Below, in pieces: positions 8,711 to 16,466 of a stretch of DNA of 39,014 nt. A model generated the notes under the pieces. It did no database searches. It saw only the letters and a list, made by a program, of their open reading frames with translations, and was not told the DNA's origin. The stretch is from JAQSWP01 sp040255215 (GTDB taxonomy: Bacteria; Pseudomonadota; Alphaproteobacteria; Reyranellales; JAQSWP01). Location of the stretch: positions 1 to 39,014 of the forward strand of contig JBDZUM010000024.1 in assembly GCA_040255215.1 (NCBI GenBank). Reading direction: 5' to 3'. How positions within the stretch are numbered: the first letter of the stretch is position 1; each line of letters begins with the position of its first letter. The position numbers and the translations under genes are program-made.

Positions 8711-8739
8711 TTGTTACCGACCGCGCGGAAGCTTGGCAA
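8711..8739 (-). promoter_or_regulatory. Putative sigma-70 promoter for dctPQM
   Basis: Reading the minus strand, TTGCCA (8739-8734) and TAACAA (8716-8711) are separated by exactly 17 bases and end 33 bases before the dctP ATG. This is the best promoter match in the window. Confidence 0.6.
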
Positions 8740-8753
8740 GCGACTGCCCGGGC

Positions 8754-9686
8754 TTATTTTTCCGCCAGCAGCCGCCCATAAATCGGGCGCAGCAACGTCG
8801 GCATGATGTAGATCGGGAACTGCACCGTGGCGATGAACAGCAGCAGGCCGGGATCGGCGCCGGCCGGCAGCACGGCCAGCAGCAGGCCCATGTTGCGCGT
8901 GCCGGCGAGGAAGCCCATGGTCAGCGCGTCCCGGCGGCCGGTCCAGGCGAAAGCGGCAACGGCAATCGCCTGGTAGACCGCGTGAGCGGCGAAGGCGGCC
9001 CCGACATATGCGAGTACGCGCAGCGGATCGGCCAGCAGCTGCGCGGTAACGCCGTCGAAGATCGCAATGGCGAAAACGACGAGCAGCAGCATGCCGACAC
9101 CGTCCAGCGGCCGCGCCACCTCCGCCAGCCGGGCGCCGAGCAGGCGTCGGGCGAGAATAGCCGCCGCCAGGGCCGAACCGACCAGGGTACCAAGGCGCAG
9201 CATTAGATCGAGCACGCCGACATCCAGATCCAGTCCCAGCAGATGCAGAGCCAGCGGCGGCAGCGTGAGGGGGGCCAGCAGCAGGCCCGCGACCGCTGCC
9301 ACCAGGCTGAGCGGCTGGTTGAGGCCGAGAATAGGCGCCAGGGCTGGAGCAGAGGTAATCGGCGGGCACAGGCACATGATGGAAACCGACAGCGCCAGCC
9401 CGGCGGGCAGGCCAAGCCACCGAACTGACGGAGCGATCAACAGAGCAAGGCCCATCATGAGAAAAGCCAGCGCGACAAGGACATAGAGTTTGCGGCTGGC
9501 CAGCCGCCTGAGGCCTGGCCAGTCGGTACGGATCATGGCGATCGTCAGAAGTCCCCAGACCAGAGGGGTAACCAGCGGGCGGAACAGGTTGGCAAGGTCG
9601 GGCAGCAGCAATCCGATGGCGACGCTGCAGGGCAGCACCAGCGTCGCGCGGGCGGTCATGGCGTTGAGAAAACGGATAAGGATCAT
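8754..9686 (-). CDS. BASS-family (bile acid:sodium symporter-like) transporter
   Basis: The roughly 310-residue protein has about nine to ten membrane helices. Segments such as LVTPLVWGLLTIAMIRTDW in the first half and ALTMGFLAGTRNMGLLLAVLP in the second match the BASS/ACR3 superfamily. The discontinuous-helix motifs are represented by CPPITSAPALAPILG and the RNMGL segment. In related proteins these bind Na+ and an organic anion. The substrate cannot be assigned. The start is uncertain: ATG at 9686 is used here, and an in-frame GTG lies three codons upstream. The gene is divergent from the M61-like protease by about 75 bases and reads towards dctP with a 76-base gap that holds the dctP promoter. 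Confidence 0.8.
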   Translation of the reverse strand: MILIRFLNAMTARATLVLPCSVAIGLLLPDLANLFRPLVTPLVWGLLTIAMIRTDWPGLRRLASRKLYVLVALAFLMMGLALLIAPSVRWLGLPAGLALSVSIMCLCPPITSAPALAPILGLNQPLSLVAAVAGLLLAPLTLPPLALHLLGLDLDVGVLDLMLRLGTLVGSALAAAILARRLLGARLAEVARPLDGVGMLLLVVFAIAIFDGVTAQLLADPLRVLAYVGAAFAAHAVYQAIAVAAFAWTGRRDALTMGFLAGTRNMGLLLAVLPAGADPGLLLFIATVQFPIYIMPTLLRPIYGRLLAEK

Positions 9687-9760
9687 CGAGCGCACGGCAA
9701 TGTGAGGCCGCCCCGGCGCGATTTGCCATCCGTTGTCGGGAAACCGGCTATGATGGTCCG

Positions 9761-11290
9761 ATGGACGGACAAAAGGGACCTTTCCGAATTCGCCGCGTCG
9801 GGCTGGCTGCCGTCATTATTGCCGCGGCGCCGGTCCTCATGGCTAGTCCTTCCGCAACGGCGCAGCCGCAGCAGGCTGACGAGCGGCCGGACGCCAACAC
9901 GTGCCACATCGACGTGACGCCCGTCCTGGCTTCGGGAATGGCGCTCGACGTGTCTGTTTCCTGCGCCGTGACGACGCCGCTGACGCTGCGGGCCGGCGAT
10001 GGCAGCATGGCGAGGCATGTCTCCGACGTTAAGGACGGCGACGGGAAGACGATCGAGGCCGCGTTTCGCGACTGGACCGTCGCGGCCGACGACGGCATCG
10101 CCCGACTGAGCTACCGCTTCGATCTCGATGCCTATCTCGAGGGAACCGGGCGGGTCTCGAGCGGCGTTCGCCGCGGCGACAGCAGGCTCGTGCTGCTGGA
10201 AGGCTGGCTGATGCAGCCACTATCGGGAGGGCTGGCGCTGCCGCTGGCGATCAAGGTGGCGCAGAAGCCTGGCGCGCGGTTCGCCACCGGGCTGCAATTC
10301 AGCGGCGGTCGCTGGCGGCTGGGGGATGTGCCGGTGCGTTTTGCCGGTTATACGGTTTTCGGCGACTTCGGCATCACCAGCGTGCCGGTCGCGCCGCCCG
10401 GATCGCTCGCGCCGGCCGCCGGCGCCGGTTCGGCGCCGCCGACGCCGGCTTCCATCGACCTGGTGTTCGTCGATGGCGAACTCAATGCGACGCGGCAGCA
10501 GATCGCCGACTGGGTCCGCCAGAGCGCCGTCGCCGTCGCGAATTTTTTCGATGGCTACTCGGTGACGCATTCGCTGGTGGTCGTCGTGCCGACCGTCGGG
10601 GCGGGTGTGCCCTATGGCCGCGTCGTTCCCGGCGGCGGCATCTCGATGGTGATCATGCTCGGGCGGTCGGCCACGGCGCGCGAACTGTACGGCGAATGGG
10701 TGCTGATCCACGAGATGATCCATACCGCCAGCCCGTTCGTGTACGGGCGCGGCACCTGGCTGATGGAAGGCATGGCGACCCTGTTCGAACCCGTCATCCG
10801 CCATCGCGCCGGCTGGAAGACCGAGGCCGAAGTGTGGCGCGAGTGGATTCTCAACATGGATCGCGGCCACGATGCGCTGACGGTTACCGGCCTGCGCAGC
10901 GGCGGCTCGCCCTACTGGGGCGGAGCGTTGTTTCTGCTGCTGGCCGACATCGAGATCCGTCGCGCCACCGGCCTGCGCCTGGGCCTCGAGGACTGCCTGC
11001 GCGGCATTCTGGCCGGCGGCGGCAACGCGGTCGAACGCTGGTCGGTGCAGGAAATGCTGAACGCCTGCGATCAGGCGGTGGGAAAGCCGGTGATGGCCGG
11101 GCTGGCCCAGCGCTTCGTCGACGATTCCTCGCCGTTCGATCTCGACAGGCTGTGGCGCGACCTTGGCGTCGAACTGCGTGCCGGCACGATCGTCTACGAC
11201 GACAAGGCGCCGCTGGCGGCCATCCGGCAACTGATCGTGCGCGGGGTGCCGGCGCGTCGCGGTCCGCCGGTGCCAATGGGCCGCACCTAG
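9761..11290 (+). CDS. Secreted M61-like (gluzincin) metallopeptidase
   Basis: The 509-residue protein has a twin-basic start, a hydrophobic stretch (about residues 14-30) and an Ala-rich cleavage area ending near TATAQ-like ATAQP, so it is likely exported. A beta-rich N-terminal half (residues about 45-215) and a Pro/Ala linker precede the peptidase domain. The zinc site HEMIHTASP has its two histidines at 317 and 321 and the glutamate at 318. WLMEGMATLFE supplies the likely third ligand, Glu336. This is the M61/M1-type HExxH...E layout. The natural substrate is unknown. The ATG follows a TATGAT box by 6 bases, hinting at a leaderless transcript. The 3' end overlaps the convergent creatininase-like gene by four bases. 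Confidence 0.75.
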   Translation: MDGQKGPFRIRRVGLAAVIIAAAPVLMASPSATAQPQQADERPDANTCHIDVTPVLASGMALDVSVSCAVTTPLTLRAGDGSMARHVSDVKDGDGKTIEAAFRDWTVAADDGIARLSYRFDLDAYLEGTGRVSSGVRRGDSRLVLLEGWLMQPLSGGLALPLAIKVAQKPGARFATGLQFSGGRWRLGDVPVRFAGYTVFGDFGITSVPVAPPGSLAPAAGAGSAPPTPASIDLVFVDGELNATRQQIADWVRQSAVAVANFFDGYSVTHSLVVVVPTVGAGVPYGRVVPGGGISMVIMLGRSATARELYGEWVLIHEMIHTASPFVYGRGTWLMEGMATLFEPVIRHRAGWKTEAEVWREWILNMDRGHDALTVTGLRSGGSPYWGGALFLLLADIEIRRATGLRLGLEDCLRGILAGGGNAVERWSVQEMLNACDQAVGKPVMAGLAQRFVDDSSPFDLDRLWRDLGVELRAGTIVYDDKAPLAAIRQLIVRGVPARRGPPVPMGRT

Positions 11291-12009
11291 GCCAATCGCC
11301 TGCCGGTCGCGACGATCTCGGCGACTAGCGCTTCCATGTAAGCCCGGCCTTTTTCCGCCGTCGCCAGCACCGGGTTGCCTGTGACCCCGCTCGGCGAGTA
11401 ATGCGCTTGCGGATCGGGCCAGGGGCTGAGCGGAAACTTGCCCGCTTCGCTTGGGTCGGTCTCGGCATCTTCGGCGCGATCCATGCCCACGACGTCGGCG
11501 GCAATGGCGAGCATCAGGCTGGTTTCCCGCTCGTCGGCATGGCCGCCCTGCCGCTGGCTCCATTCGATATCGACGTCGATTAGCGCGGTGTGGACTGCCA
11601 CGATCCGCGCGCCTGTATCGCGGCCGATGCCGAAAGCCGCCTGATCGACGACCCGTCTTGTCGATACGCCGGTGTTCACCAGCAGCAGGCGTTTCGCGCC
11701 TTGGTCCGCAAGGCCGCGCAGGATGTCGCCGAGCAATGCTGCGAAAGTGTCCTCCGACAAAGACTGGCTGCCAGCGTAGCGCGTGAACGCGGGATAGAAC
11801 CCGAACCCGACCACGGGCGCGACGATGGCGTCGAGCCGATCGGCCGCGGCGGCCGACAGTACCGCAGCCGTCAGGGCATCCGTGTTCATCGGCAGATGCC
11901 GGCCGTGTTCCTTGGCGAAGGCGCCGACGGGCACGATCACGAGCCGCTTCGACGTCAGTGCGTCGGCAACCTCGTCCCAGCTCATGCGCTCGATCAGTCG
12001 CTGGCGCAT
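11287..12009 (-). CDS. Creatininase-family protein, last gene of the bufferin operon
   Basis: The 240-residue protein belongs to the creatininase (creatinine amidohydrolase) family. It has the first metal segment VPVGAFAKEHGRHLPMNTD (residues 26-44) and the later GHADERETSLMLA (156-168). The usual NGHGGN motif, which provides a metal-binding His, is replaced by NTGVST at 112-117, so the metal site may be incomplete or altered. The ATG at 12009 lies 7 bases after the bufC stop, so it is very likely in the bufA2-bufB-bufC transcript. Known members act on cyclic amides, on a formamide in riboflavin synthesis, or as the peptidase MftE that trims the mycofactocin precursor. A maturation role for bufferin is therefore attractive, but this is inference and the missing motif argues for caution. 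Confidence 0.82.
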   Translation of the reverse strand: MRQRLIERMSWDEVADALTSKRLVIVPVGAFAKEHGRHLPMNTDALTAAVLSAAAADRLDAIVAPVVGFGFYPAFTRYAGSQSLSEDTFAALLGDILRGLADQGAKRLLLVNTGVSTRRVVDQAAFGIGRDTGARIVAVHTALIDVDIEWSQRQGGHADERETSLMLAIAADVVGMDRAEDAETDPSEAGKFPLSPWPDPQAHYSPSGVTGNPVLATAEKGRAYMEALVAEIVATGRRLA

Positions 12010-12016
12010 CGCGGCC

Positions 12017-12805
12017 TCAGGCGGCGTCGGTTTCCGCCCGCAGCAGTTTGTGGTCGATCCACAGCCGCAACAGGCCGGCGCCGCGCGTGGCTGCCTCGTC
12101 GGGCGCGAAGAAACGGCACAGGCCCTCGCACAGTTCGGCGAAGGTCGCGCCAGCCATCGCGGCGTCGAAGGCCCAGGCTTCGTCCTCCGACAGCGACCGG
12201 AAGGCGGCGTCGAGCCCGTCGCGCCACACCAGCCACTGGACCGGAGTTTCCTCGCGCTCGGCCTCGAGGGCACCCGGCGCGGCTTCGTCATGCTTGAGCC
12301 AGGCCTGCGGCACCTGCCAGTGCAGCTCCAGGCGCTGAACCGAAGCGCGTTTGCGCAGCACGAGGGCGGCCCACTGCTCGCCATCCAGCGTCGCCAGCTC
12401 CTCGGCAATCAGCGCCTCGTCATTGGCCGCATCGGTCGCCGCGCCCAGCGCCCATTCGAATGCCGCCATCTCCGCCAGCGCGGGCCGTCCGGCGGTGGGG
12501 GCATAGTCGCGCAGGAATTCCGGGAAGCGCCGGCCGAACCAGCGCACGTTGGGATGCGTCGAGGGATGGGCGGCGACGTAGTCGCGTGCTGCGGCGAAGA
12601 AGGCGTCCTCGCCCAGCATGACCTGCACCGCCTTGAAGTCGACGCCGAGGCATTCGTGCAGGCGCAGCACGTAGGCGTCGCGATAGACGCCCAGCAGCGT
12701 GTCGCGGTCGGTGCGGGCGCTGTCCTTGACGCGGGCGCGCACGCCGGGATCGCCGGCCTGTATCCAGGCCTGGAACGTCGACTGCAGATCGAGGAGTTCG
12801 CTCAC
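12017..12805 (-). CDS. bufC: DUF2063 protein, bufferin maturation partner BufC
   Basis: The 262-residue protein has the HvfC/BufC N-terminal domain (DUF2063): LLDLQSTFQAWI at the start, then GVYRDAYVLRLHECLGVDF and WFGRRFPEFLRDYAPTAGRP, both characteristic of the family. In related systems it binds the precursor and forms a complex with the DUF692 enzyme. The start is a GTG at 12805 that overlaps the TGA of bufB (GTGA), so the two proteins are probably made in equal amounts. The C-terminal half (from about residue 110) is more divergent, with several Trp residues, and ends in a helix that may be a winged-helix-like domain. It is followed 7 bases later by the creatininase-like gene. Confidence 0.88.
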   Translation of the reverse strand: MSELLDLQSTFQAWIQAGDPGVRARVKDSARTDRDTLLGVYRDAYVLRLHECLGVDFKAVQVMLGEDAFFAAARDYVAAHPSTHPNVRWFGRRFPEFLRDYAPTAGRPALAEMAAFEWALGAATDAANDEALIAEELATLDGEQWAALVLRKRASVQRLELHWQVPQAWLKHDEAAPGALEAEREETPVQWLVWRDGLDAAFRSLSEDEAWAFDAAMAGATFAELCEGLCRFFAPDEAATRGAGLLRLWIDHKLLRAETDAA

Positions 12806-13647
12806 GCCGCTTTCGCCTTGCGTCGAGCCAGCGCAGCGCCTGCCACCCGACGGGCGGTGTCGAGTTCGGCGAGAAGCTCCTCGTAGGCGGGGATATTGTC
12901 GTCGCGCTCGATCATCGTCGGCACGGCTCCGAACCGCTCGATGGCTTCGCCATAGAGCTGCCACACCGGGTCGACGACCGGCTCGTCGTGCGTGTCGATG
13001 ATGTGCGTGCCCTTGTTGGTATGGCCCGCGAGATGGATCTGCCGGACCCGGTCGAGCGGAATGCCGGCGATGAAATCGGCCGCCGAGAAGCCGTGGTTGA
13101 AGGCGCTGACGTAGATGTTGTTGACGTCGAGCAGCACGTCGCACTCGGTGCGACGCGACAGTTCGGCAATGAACTCCCATTCCGACATCGACGATTCCGT
13201 GAAATCGACGTAGCTGGAAACGTTCTCGAGCAGGATGCGGCGCCCGAGCAGGTCCTGGACCCGCGCCACCCGTTCGCCGACATGCGCCAGCGCTTCCTCG
13301 GTGTAGGGCAGGGGAAGCAGATCGTGCATGTTGCGCCCATGTGCGCCGGTCCAGCACAGATGGTCCGACATCCACATCGGCTGCACGCGATCGGCCAGCG
13401 CTTTCAGATCGCGCAGATAGTCCATGTCGAGCGGTGCGGTCGAGCCGATCGACAGCGACACCCCGTGCAGCACCATCGGGTAGTCGGCGCGGATGCGGTC
13501 GAGGTAATGCAGCGGTTTGCCGCCCGGCACCATGTAGTTCTCGGAGATGCCCTCGAACCAGTCGACGCGCGGTTTGCCTTCGAGAATTTCCTCGTAGTGC
13601 TGCGGCCGCAACCCAAGGCCGAACTGCATCTGCTTCGTGTCGCTCAT
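12802..13647 (-). CDS. bufB: DUF692 multinuclear iron enzyme, bufferin maturase BufB
   Basis: The 281-residue TIM-barrel protein is of the DUF692 (HvfB/BufB/MbnB) family, which uses two or three iron ions to oxidise cysteines of a peptide precursor to oxazole-thione-type groups. The metal-binding and active-site segments are present: VLHGVSLSIG, MSDHLCW, ILLENVSSY, LLDVNNIYVSAFNHG, IHLAGH, IDTHDEPV and ERDDNIPAYEEL. The length is typical. The ATG at 13647 lies 136 bases after the bufA2 stop, with a strong hairpin between them. Methanobactin's MbnB is a relative, but the cysteine-rich secreted precursor upstream and the DUF2063 partner downstream identify the bufferin type. Confidence 0.92.
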   Translation of the reverse strand: MSDTKQMQFGLGLRPQHYEEILEGKPRVDWFEGISENYMVPGGKPLHYLDRIRADYPMVLHGVSLSIGSTAPLDMDYLRDLKALADRVQPMWMSDHLCWTGAHGRNMHDLLPLPYTEEALAHVGERVARVQDLLGRRILLENVSSYVDFTESSMSEWEFIAELSRRTECDVLLDVNNIYVSAFNHGFSAADFIAGIPLDRVRQIHLAGHTNKGTHIIDTHDEPVVDPVWQLYGEAIERFGAVPTMIERDDNIPAYEELLAELDTARRVAGAALARRKAKAA

Positions 13648-13696
13648 GACGGCAACTGTTCACTCAACGCGTTGGTCTCGCAAGGCTGAAAAGCGA

Positions 13697-13728
13697 CCGG
13701 GCGCCGCCGCGTGAGCGGTGGCGCCCGG
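13697..13728 (-). terminator. Strong hairpin between bufA2 and bufB
   Basis: A 14-base-pair GC-rich stem (13697-13710 with 13715-13728, one G-T pair) closes a 4-base loop. On the transcribed strand it is followed by GCTTTTC. It should act as a partial terminator or as protection of the bufA2 mRNA 3' end, giving much more precursor peptide than maturase. Confidence 0.75.
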
Positions 13729-13783
13729 AATGCCAAGTCCGACGGTGTCGGCGGATTGCGCCGCGACCGCCGTCGAAGCCTTA

Positions 13784-14029
13784 TCAGCCGGCCTTGCCGC
13801 CGGCGGCGGTGCAGGCAGCCGCGTCCTTGGCTTCGGTGAAGCCCTTGCCCTTGCAGGCGTTCTGGCCCTTGCAGGCGCTGGACGAAGTCTTGCATGCGCT
13901 CTGGCCCTTGCAGGCGTTGGCGCCCATGCACTTGACGCCGGCAGCGTACGAAACGCTGGCGACGGTGCCGGCAGCGAACATGGCAGCGGCGGCAGTGGCG
14001 AGAACGATGCCGGTCTTCTTGACGTTCAT
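13784..14029 (-). CDS. bufA2: BufA2-type bufferin precursor (secreted cysteine-rich metallophore)
   Basis: The 81-residue precursor has a Sec signal peptide (residues 1-30, MNVKK then an Ala-rich core, cleavage near SYAA-GV). The mature part has six cysteines (34, 40, 46, 53, 59, 73), mostly in imperfect ACKGQ/ACKT repeats spaced by five or six residues. Bufferins are periplasmic RiPPs whose cysteines are converted by BufB/BufC into heterocycles that bind copper and protect the cell from it. The ACKG repeats resemble the BufA2 group rather than the DUF2282 (BufA1) group. A clear ribosome-binding site (GGGAG at 14042-14038) lies 8 bases before the ATG. It heads the operon bufA2-bufB-bufC-creatininase-like. 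No DoxX (BufD) gene is seen. Confidence 0.87.
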   Translation of the reverse strand: MNVKKTGIVLATAAAAMFAAGTVASVSYAAGVKCMGANACKGQSACKTSSSACKGQNACKGKGFTEAKDAAACTAAGGKAG

Positions 14030-14365
14030 AGTGAAGCTCCCTCGGTTGGGCGATTGAGAGAGACGAACTGTCTCCCTACGAGAAGCAGCATGCCCGCCAC
14101 CAACAGTCGCGCAGAAGTCAAAGCTTTGTGAGCCGATGGTGTACGACTACTTGCTGCCCCTATCGACTTACGGTCCCCACGCCGATGCAGGTCAGGACTA
14201 TCACGGCGATGTTACTGAGCTGACCTCGATCGCGCCCTCCAGTCTCTGGCGACGCTTGTCGATGAGGGCGTTGTTGCACTGCGGCATCGGCGCCGGGTGT
14301 TCGCTTCGTTTCCGGATTTGCCGAGCGGCACGCGAGCCGGCAATCTGCGGCCCCGCCCTCAGCAT
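14030..14365. other. Intergenic region upstream of bufA2 and before tRNA-Leu
   Basis: No gene is supported here; the open frames in it are short and of random composition. It must hold the bufA2 promoter. Possible sites are an inverted repeat GAGAC-N5-GTCTC at 14060-14074 and a 10-base palindrome CAAAGCTTTG at 14119-14128. I cannot recognise a convincing ECF-sigma or copper-regulator site. Confidence 0.5.
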
Positions 14366-14454
14366 GCCCGCTTGGTGGAATTGGTAGACACAAGGGACTT
14401 AAAATCCCTGGGCTCGCGAGAGCTGTGCCGGTTCGAGTCCGGCAGCGGGCACCA
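14366..14454 (+). tRNA. tRNA-Leu (anticodon UAA)
   Basis: The acceptor stem pairs GCCCGCT with AGCGGGC (14444-14450), the discriminator A is at 14451 and CCA is encoded at 14452-14454. The D loop contains TTGGTAGAC. The anticodon stem-loop GGGA-CTTAAAA-TCCC gives anticodon UAA, a long variable arm follows as in class II tRNAs, and the T loop is GTTCGAGTC. The length of 86 bases before CCA suits leucine tRNA. Confidence 0.97.
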
Positions 14455-14607
14455 GAGCCACCTGATCGTAACCGACGTTTTTCGAAAGAACGGCGACCGG
14501 TCTGTGCAGGAATCCAAAAATCACTTGAATATCATCGGGTTGGAATAGATACTGCGAGTGGTACATTATTGCTCGCTGGGGTCGAGCAGTGGATTGGGGG
14601 GACTGCC

Positions 14608-15150
14608 ATGGCGCGAAAGACGGAGCGCCTTCTATCGCTGGCCTTGCTCGTGGCTCTGTTTCCGGGATCGGCAGGCCAGGTGGCGGCGCAGAGCGCCAAT
14701 CGCATAGAGACGCAGCTCTATCCCAACGTCACCTTGCCGCAGACGGCGTGGATGCGCGGCGAAGTGCTGGGCGCGGCCCCTCCCGAAGCAAGGCTGAAGG
14801 AGACGGTCGACCTGATGCTGCACCAGCGCGGGTTTCAGCCCCAGCCCTACAGTCCTTATGTCGTTCGCATCGAGCTGCGCTCGGGCGCGACGCCACCGGC
14901 CGCGCCCGCGATACCGCAATACTCCAATCCGGCCCCGCGCCTTGCCCTGTGGAACGCCGTAGCGCCCCCGGCCAGCGTGACCCTCTCGCTGACCCTCTAT
15001 CATCAGTCCACCGGCCGCATCTATTGGCAGGCGGAGGGCCGATGCACCGGGCTGACCGCCGATGCTTTGGCCGCTGCCATGGTGGTCCCGCTGATGAATG
15101 AGTTCGGCCGCACGACCAGCGGCGAACTGGCCTGCACGCCAAGCTCCTGA
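14608..15150 (+). CDS. Secreted protein of unknown function
   Basis: The 180-residue product has a signal peptide (basic MARKTER, then a Leu/Ala core, cleavage near VAAQ-SA at about residue 28). The mature domain begins IETQLYPNVTLPQTAW and has a Pro/Ala-rich middle segment, then VTLSLTLYHQSTGRIYWQAEGRCTG and a C-terminal helix. Two cysteines, in GRCTG and LACTP, could form a disulfide. The alternating beta pattern with a final 'material made in the envelope' style (YWQAEG) resembles small DUF4136-like or lipoprotein-like envelope proteins, but I do not recognise the family. The ATG at 14608 has GGGGGG about 6 bases upstream. The gene stands alone between tRNA-Leu and a convergent oxidoreductase. 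Confidence 0.7.
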   Translation: MARKTERLLSLALLVALFPGSAGQVAAQSANRIETQLYPNVTLPQTAWMRGEVLGAAPPEARLKETVDLMLHQRGFQPQPYSPYVVRIELRSGATPPAAPAIPQYSNPAPRLALWNAVAPPASVTLSLTLYHQSTGRIYWQAEGRCTGLTADALAAAMVVPLMNEFGRTTSGELACTPSS

Positions 15151-15156
15151 CGTCCG

Positions 15157-16296
15157 TCAGCCGCGCAGTCGGGCTGGCGCCAGAAACTCGGCGGTAACGC
15201 CGAGACGGCCGATGCGCTCGGGTATGGACTGTCCCATTGCCAGTGCGGCGGCGACTTCGCCCATGGCCGGCGAGGTCTGGATGCCGTATCCGCCCTGGCC
15301 CGCCAGCCAGAAGAAACCGCCGAGCGAATCATCGAAGCCGACGACCGGCGAACGGTCGGCCACGAAGCTGCGCAATCCGGCCCATTTGTTGTTGATCCGT
15401 TTGATCCGCAGGCTGGTGAATTCCTCGATCTGTGCTGCGGCCTCGGCAATATCCAGCTCTTCGGGCTGCACGTCACAGGGTTCGACCGGCGTCTCGTCCG
15501 CCGGCGATGCCAGGAACTGGCCGACTTCCGGCTTGAAATAGAACTGCTCGTCCGCGTCGAGCACCATCGGCAGATGGGCGTAGTCGAGATCGGGCGGCCC
15601 GTTGAAGGTGAAGGCCGTGCGTCGTTTCGGCACCAGCCCAACCGGTTTGGCGCCGGCAAGGCCGGCCAGCGCGTCGCACCAGGCGCCGGCTGCGTTGATC
15701 AGCACAGGCGCGGCGAACTCTCCCGCCGGCGTCGTCACCTGCCAGCGGCCACCGCTATGGGCAGCGGCCTGGATCTCGGCATTGGCGACGACCCGCCCGC
15801 CATGGCGGCGCAGGGCGCGCAGAAAGCCCTGATGCGTCGCGTGCACGTCGATATCCATCGCGTCCGGTTCGTAGACGGAACCGGCGACGAGGTCCGGATT
15901 GAGCAACGGGCAGAGTTTCAGCGTGCCGTCCTTATCGAGGCGCTGGACCGTGTCGACCAACTTGATCCATTCGGCATACATGCGGTCAAGTTTGGGCAAT
16001 TGCGTCTCGTTGCCGAAGATCAGCGCGCCGCGCGGGCTGACCAGCCGATGATCGGAGAAGCCGTCCGGCGGCGATTCGAAGAAATCGCCGCTCGCCACGG
16101 TCAGGGCGCGAATCGCGAAGTTGCCGTAGGTTTCGCTGAACAGGGCCGCAGACCGCCCCGTACTGTGGTAACCGGGCTGCGACTCGCGTTCGAGCACTAT
16201 GACTTTGGCGTTGCGGGCCAGCCAGTAGCCGACGGAAGCGCCGGCAATGCCCGCGCCCGCTACGAGAAAATCCGCTTCTTCGACGCTCAACGCCAT
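15157..16296 (-). CDS. FAD-dependent amine/amino-acid oxidoreductase (DAO family)
   Basis: The 379-residue flavoprotein has the Rossmann dinucleotide motif at its start (DFLVAGAGIAGASVGYWLA, then the acidic end of strand 2, VLERE), the DAO-family segment GYHSTGRSAALFSE, a second FAD segment LINAAGAWCDALA and the C-terminal FWLAGQGGYGIQTSPAMGE that closes over the flavin. It should oxidise an amino or hydroxy acid, passing electrons to oxygen or the respiratory chain. The substrate is not evident; glycine oxidase-like and 2-hydroxyglutarate-like members look similar. I chose the ATG at 16296 (MALSVEEAD) over one 11 codons upstream because the extra residues are basic and unlike the family. It is divergent from a class III aminotransferase. 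Confidence 0.85.
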   Translation of the reverse strand: MALSVEEADFLVAGAGIAGASVGYWLARNAKVIVLERESQPGYHSTGRSAALFSETYGNFAIRALTVASGDFFESPPDGFSDHRLVSPRGALIFGNETQLPKLDRMYAEWIKLVDTVQRLDKDGTLKLCPLLNPDLVAGSVYEPDAMDIDVHATHQGFLRALRRHGGRVVANAEIQAAAHSGGRWQVTTPAGEFAAPVLINAAGAWCDALAGLAGAKPVGLVPKRRTAFTFNGPPDLDYAHLPMVLDADEQFYFKPEVGQFLASPADETPVEPCDVQPEELDIAEAAAQIEEFTSLRIKRINNKWAGLRSFVADRSPVVGFDDSLGGFFWLAGQGGYGIQTSPAMGEVAAALAMGQSIPERIGRLGVTAEFLAPARLRG

Positions 16297-16466
16297 TCTC
16301 CCTGGCCGAGATTTCCGCACGCGATGCACTGCAATCGGCGTGCCACGCTATCACGGTGACGGCCGCGCCAGCCATGCTGTGCGAGCCGTCGCCGCCTTGC
16401 GTCCGGCGTATCGCTGCGACCGCCGGACGTCTTGTTTCGCCGCCGCCGCTGCGCGAACATCGCGCC

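Noticed and set aside
12802..13647. Methanobactin-type MbnB identity for the DUF692 gene
   Set aside because: The partner is a DUF2063 protein, and the precursor is a Sec-exported Cys-repeat peptide of BufA2 style, so bufferin is the better fit.
14366..14454. tRNA-Leu as an integration site for a genomic island
   Set aside because: No integrase, no repeat of the tRNA 3' end in the window, and the genes downstream have normal composition.
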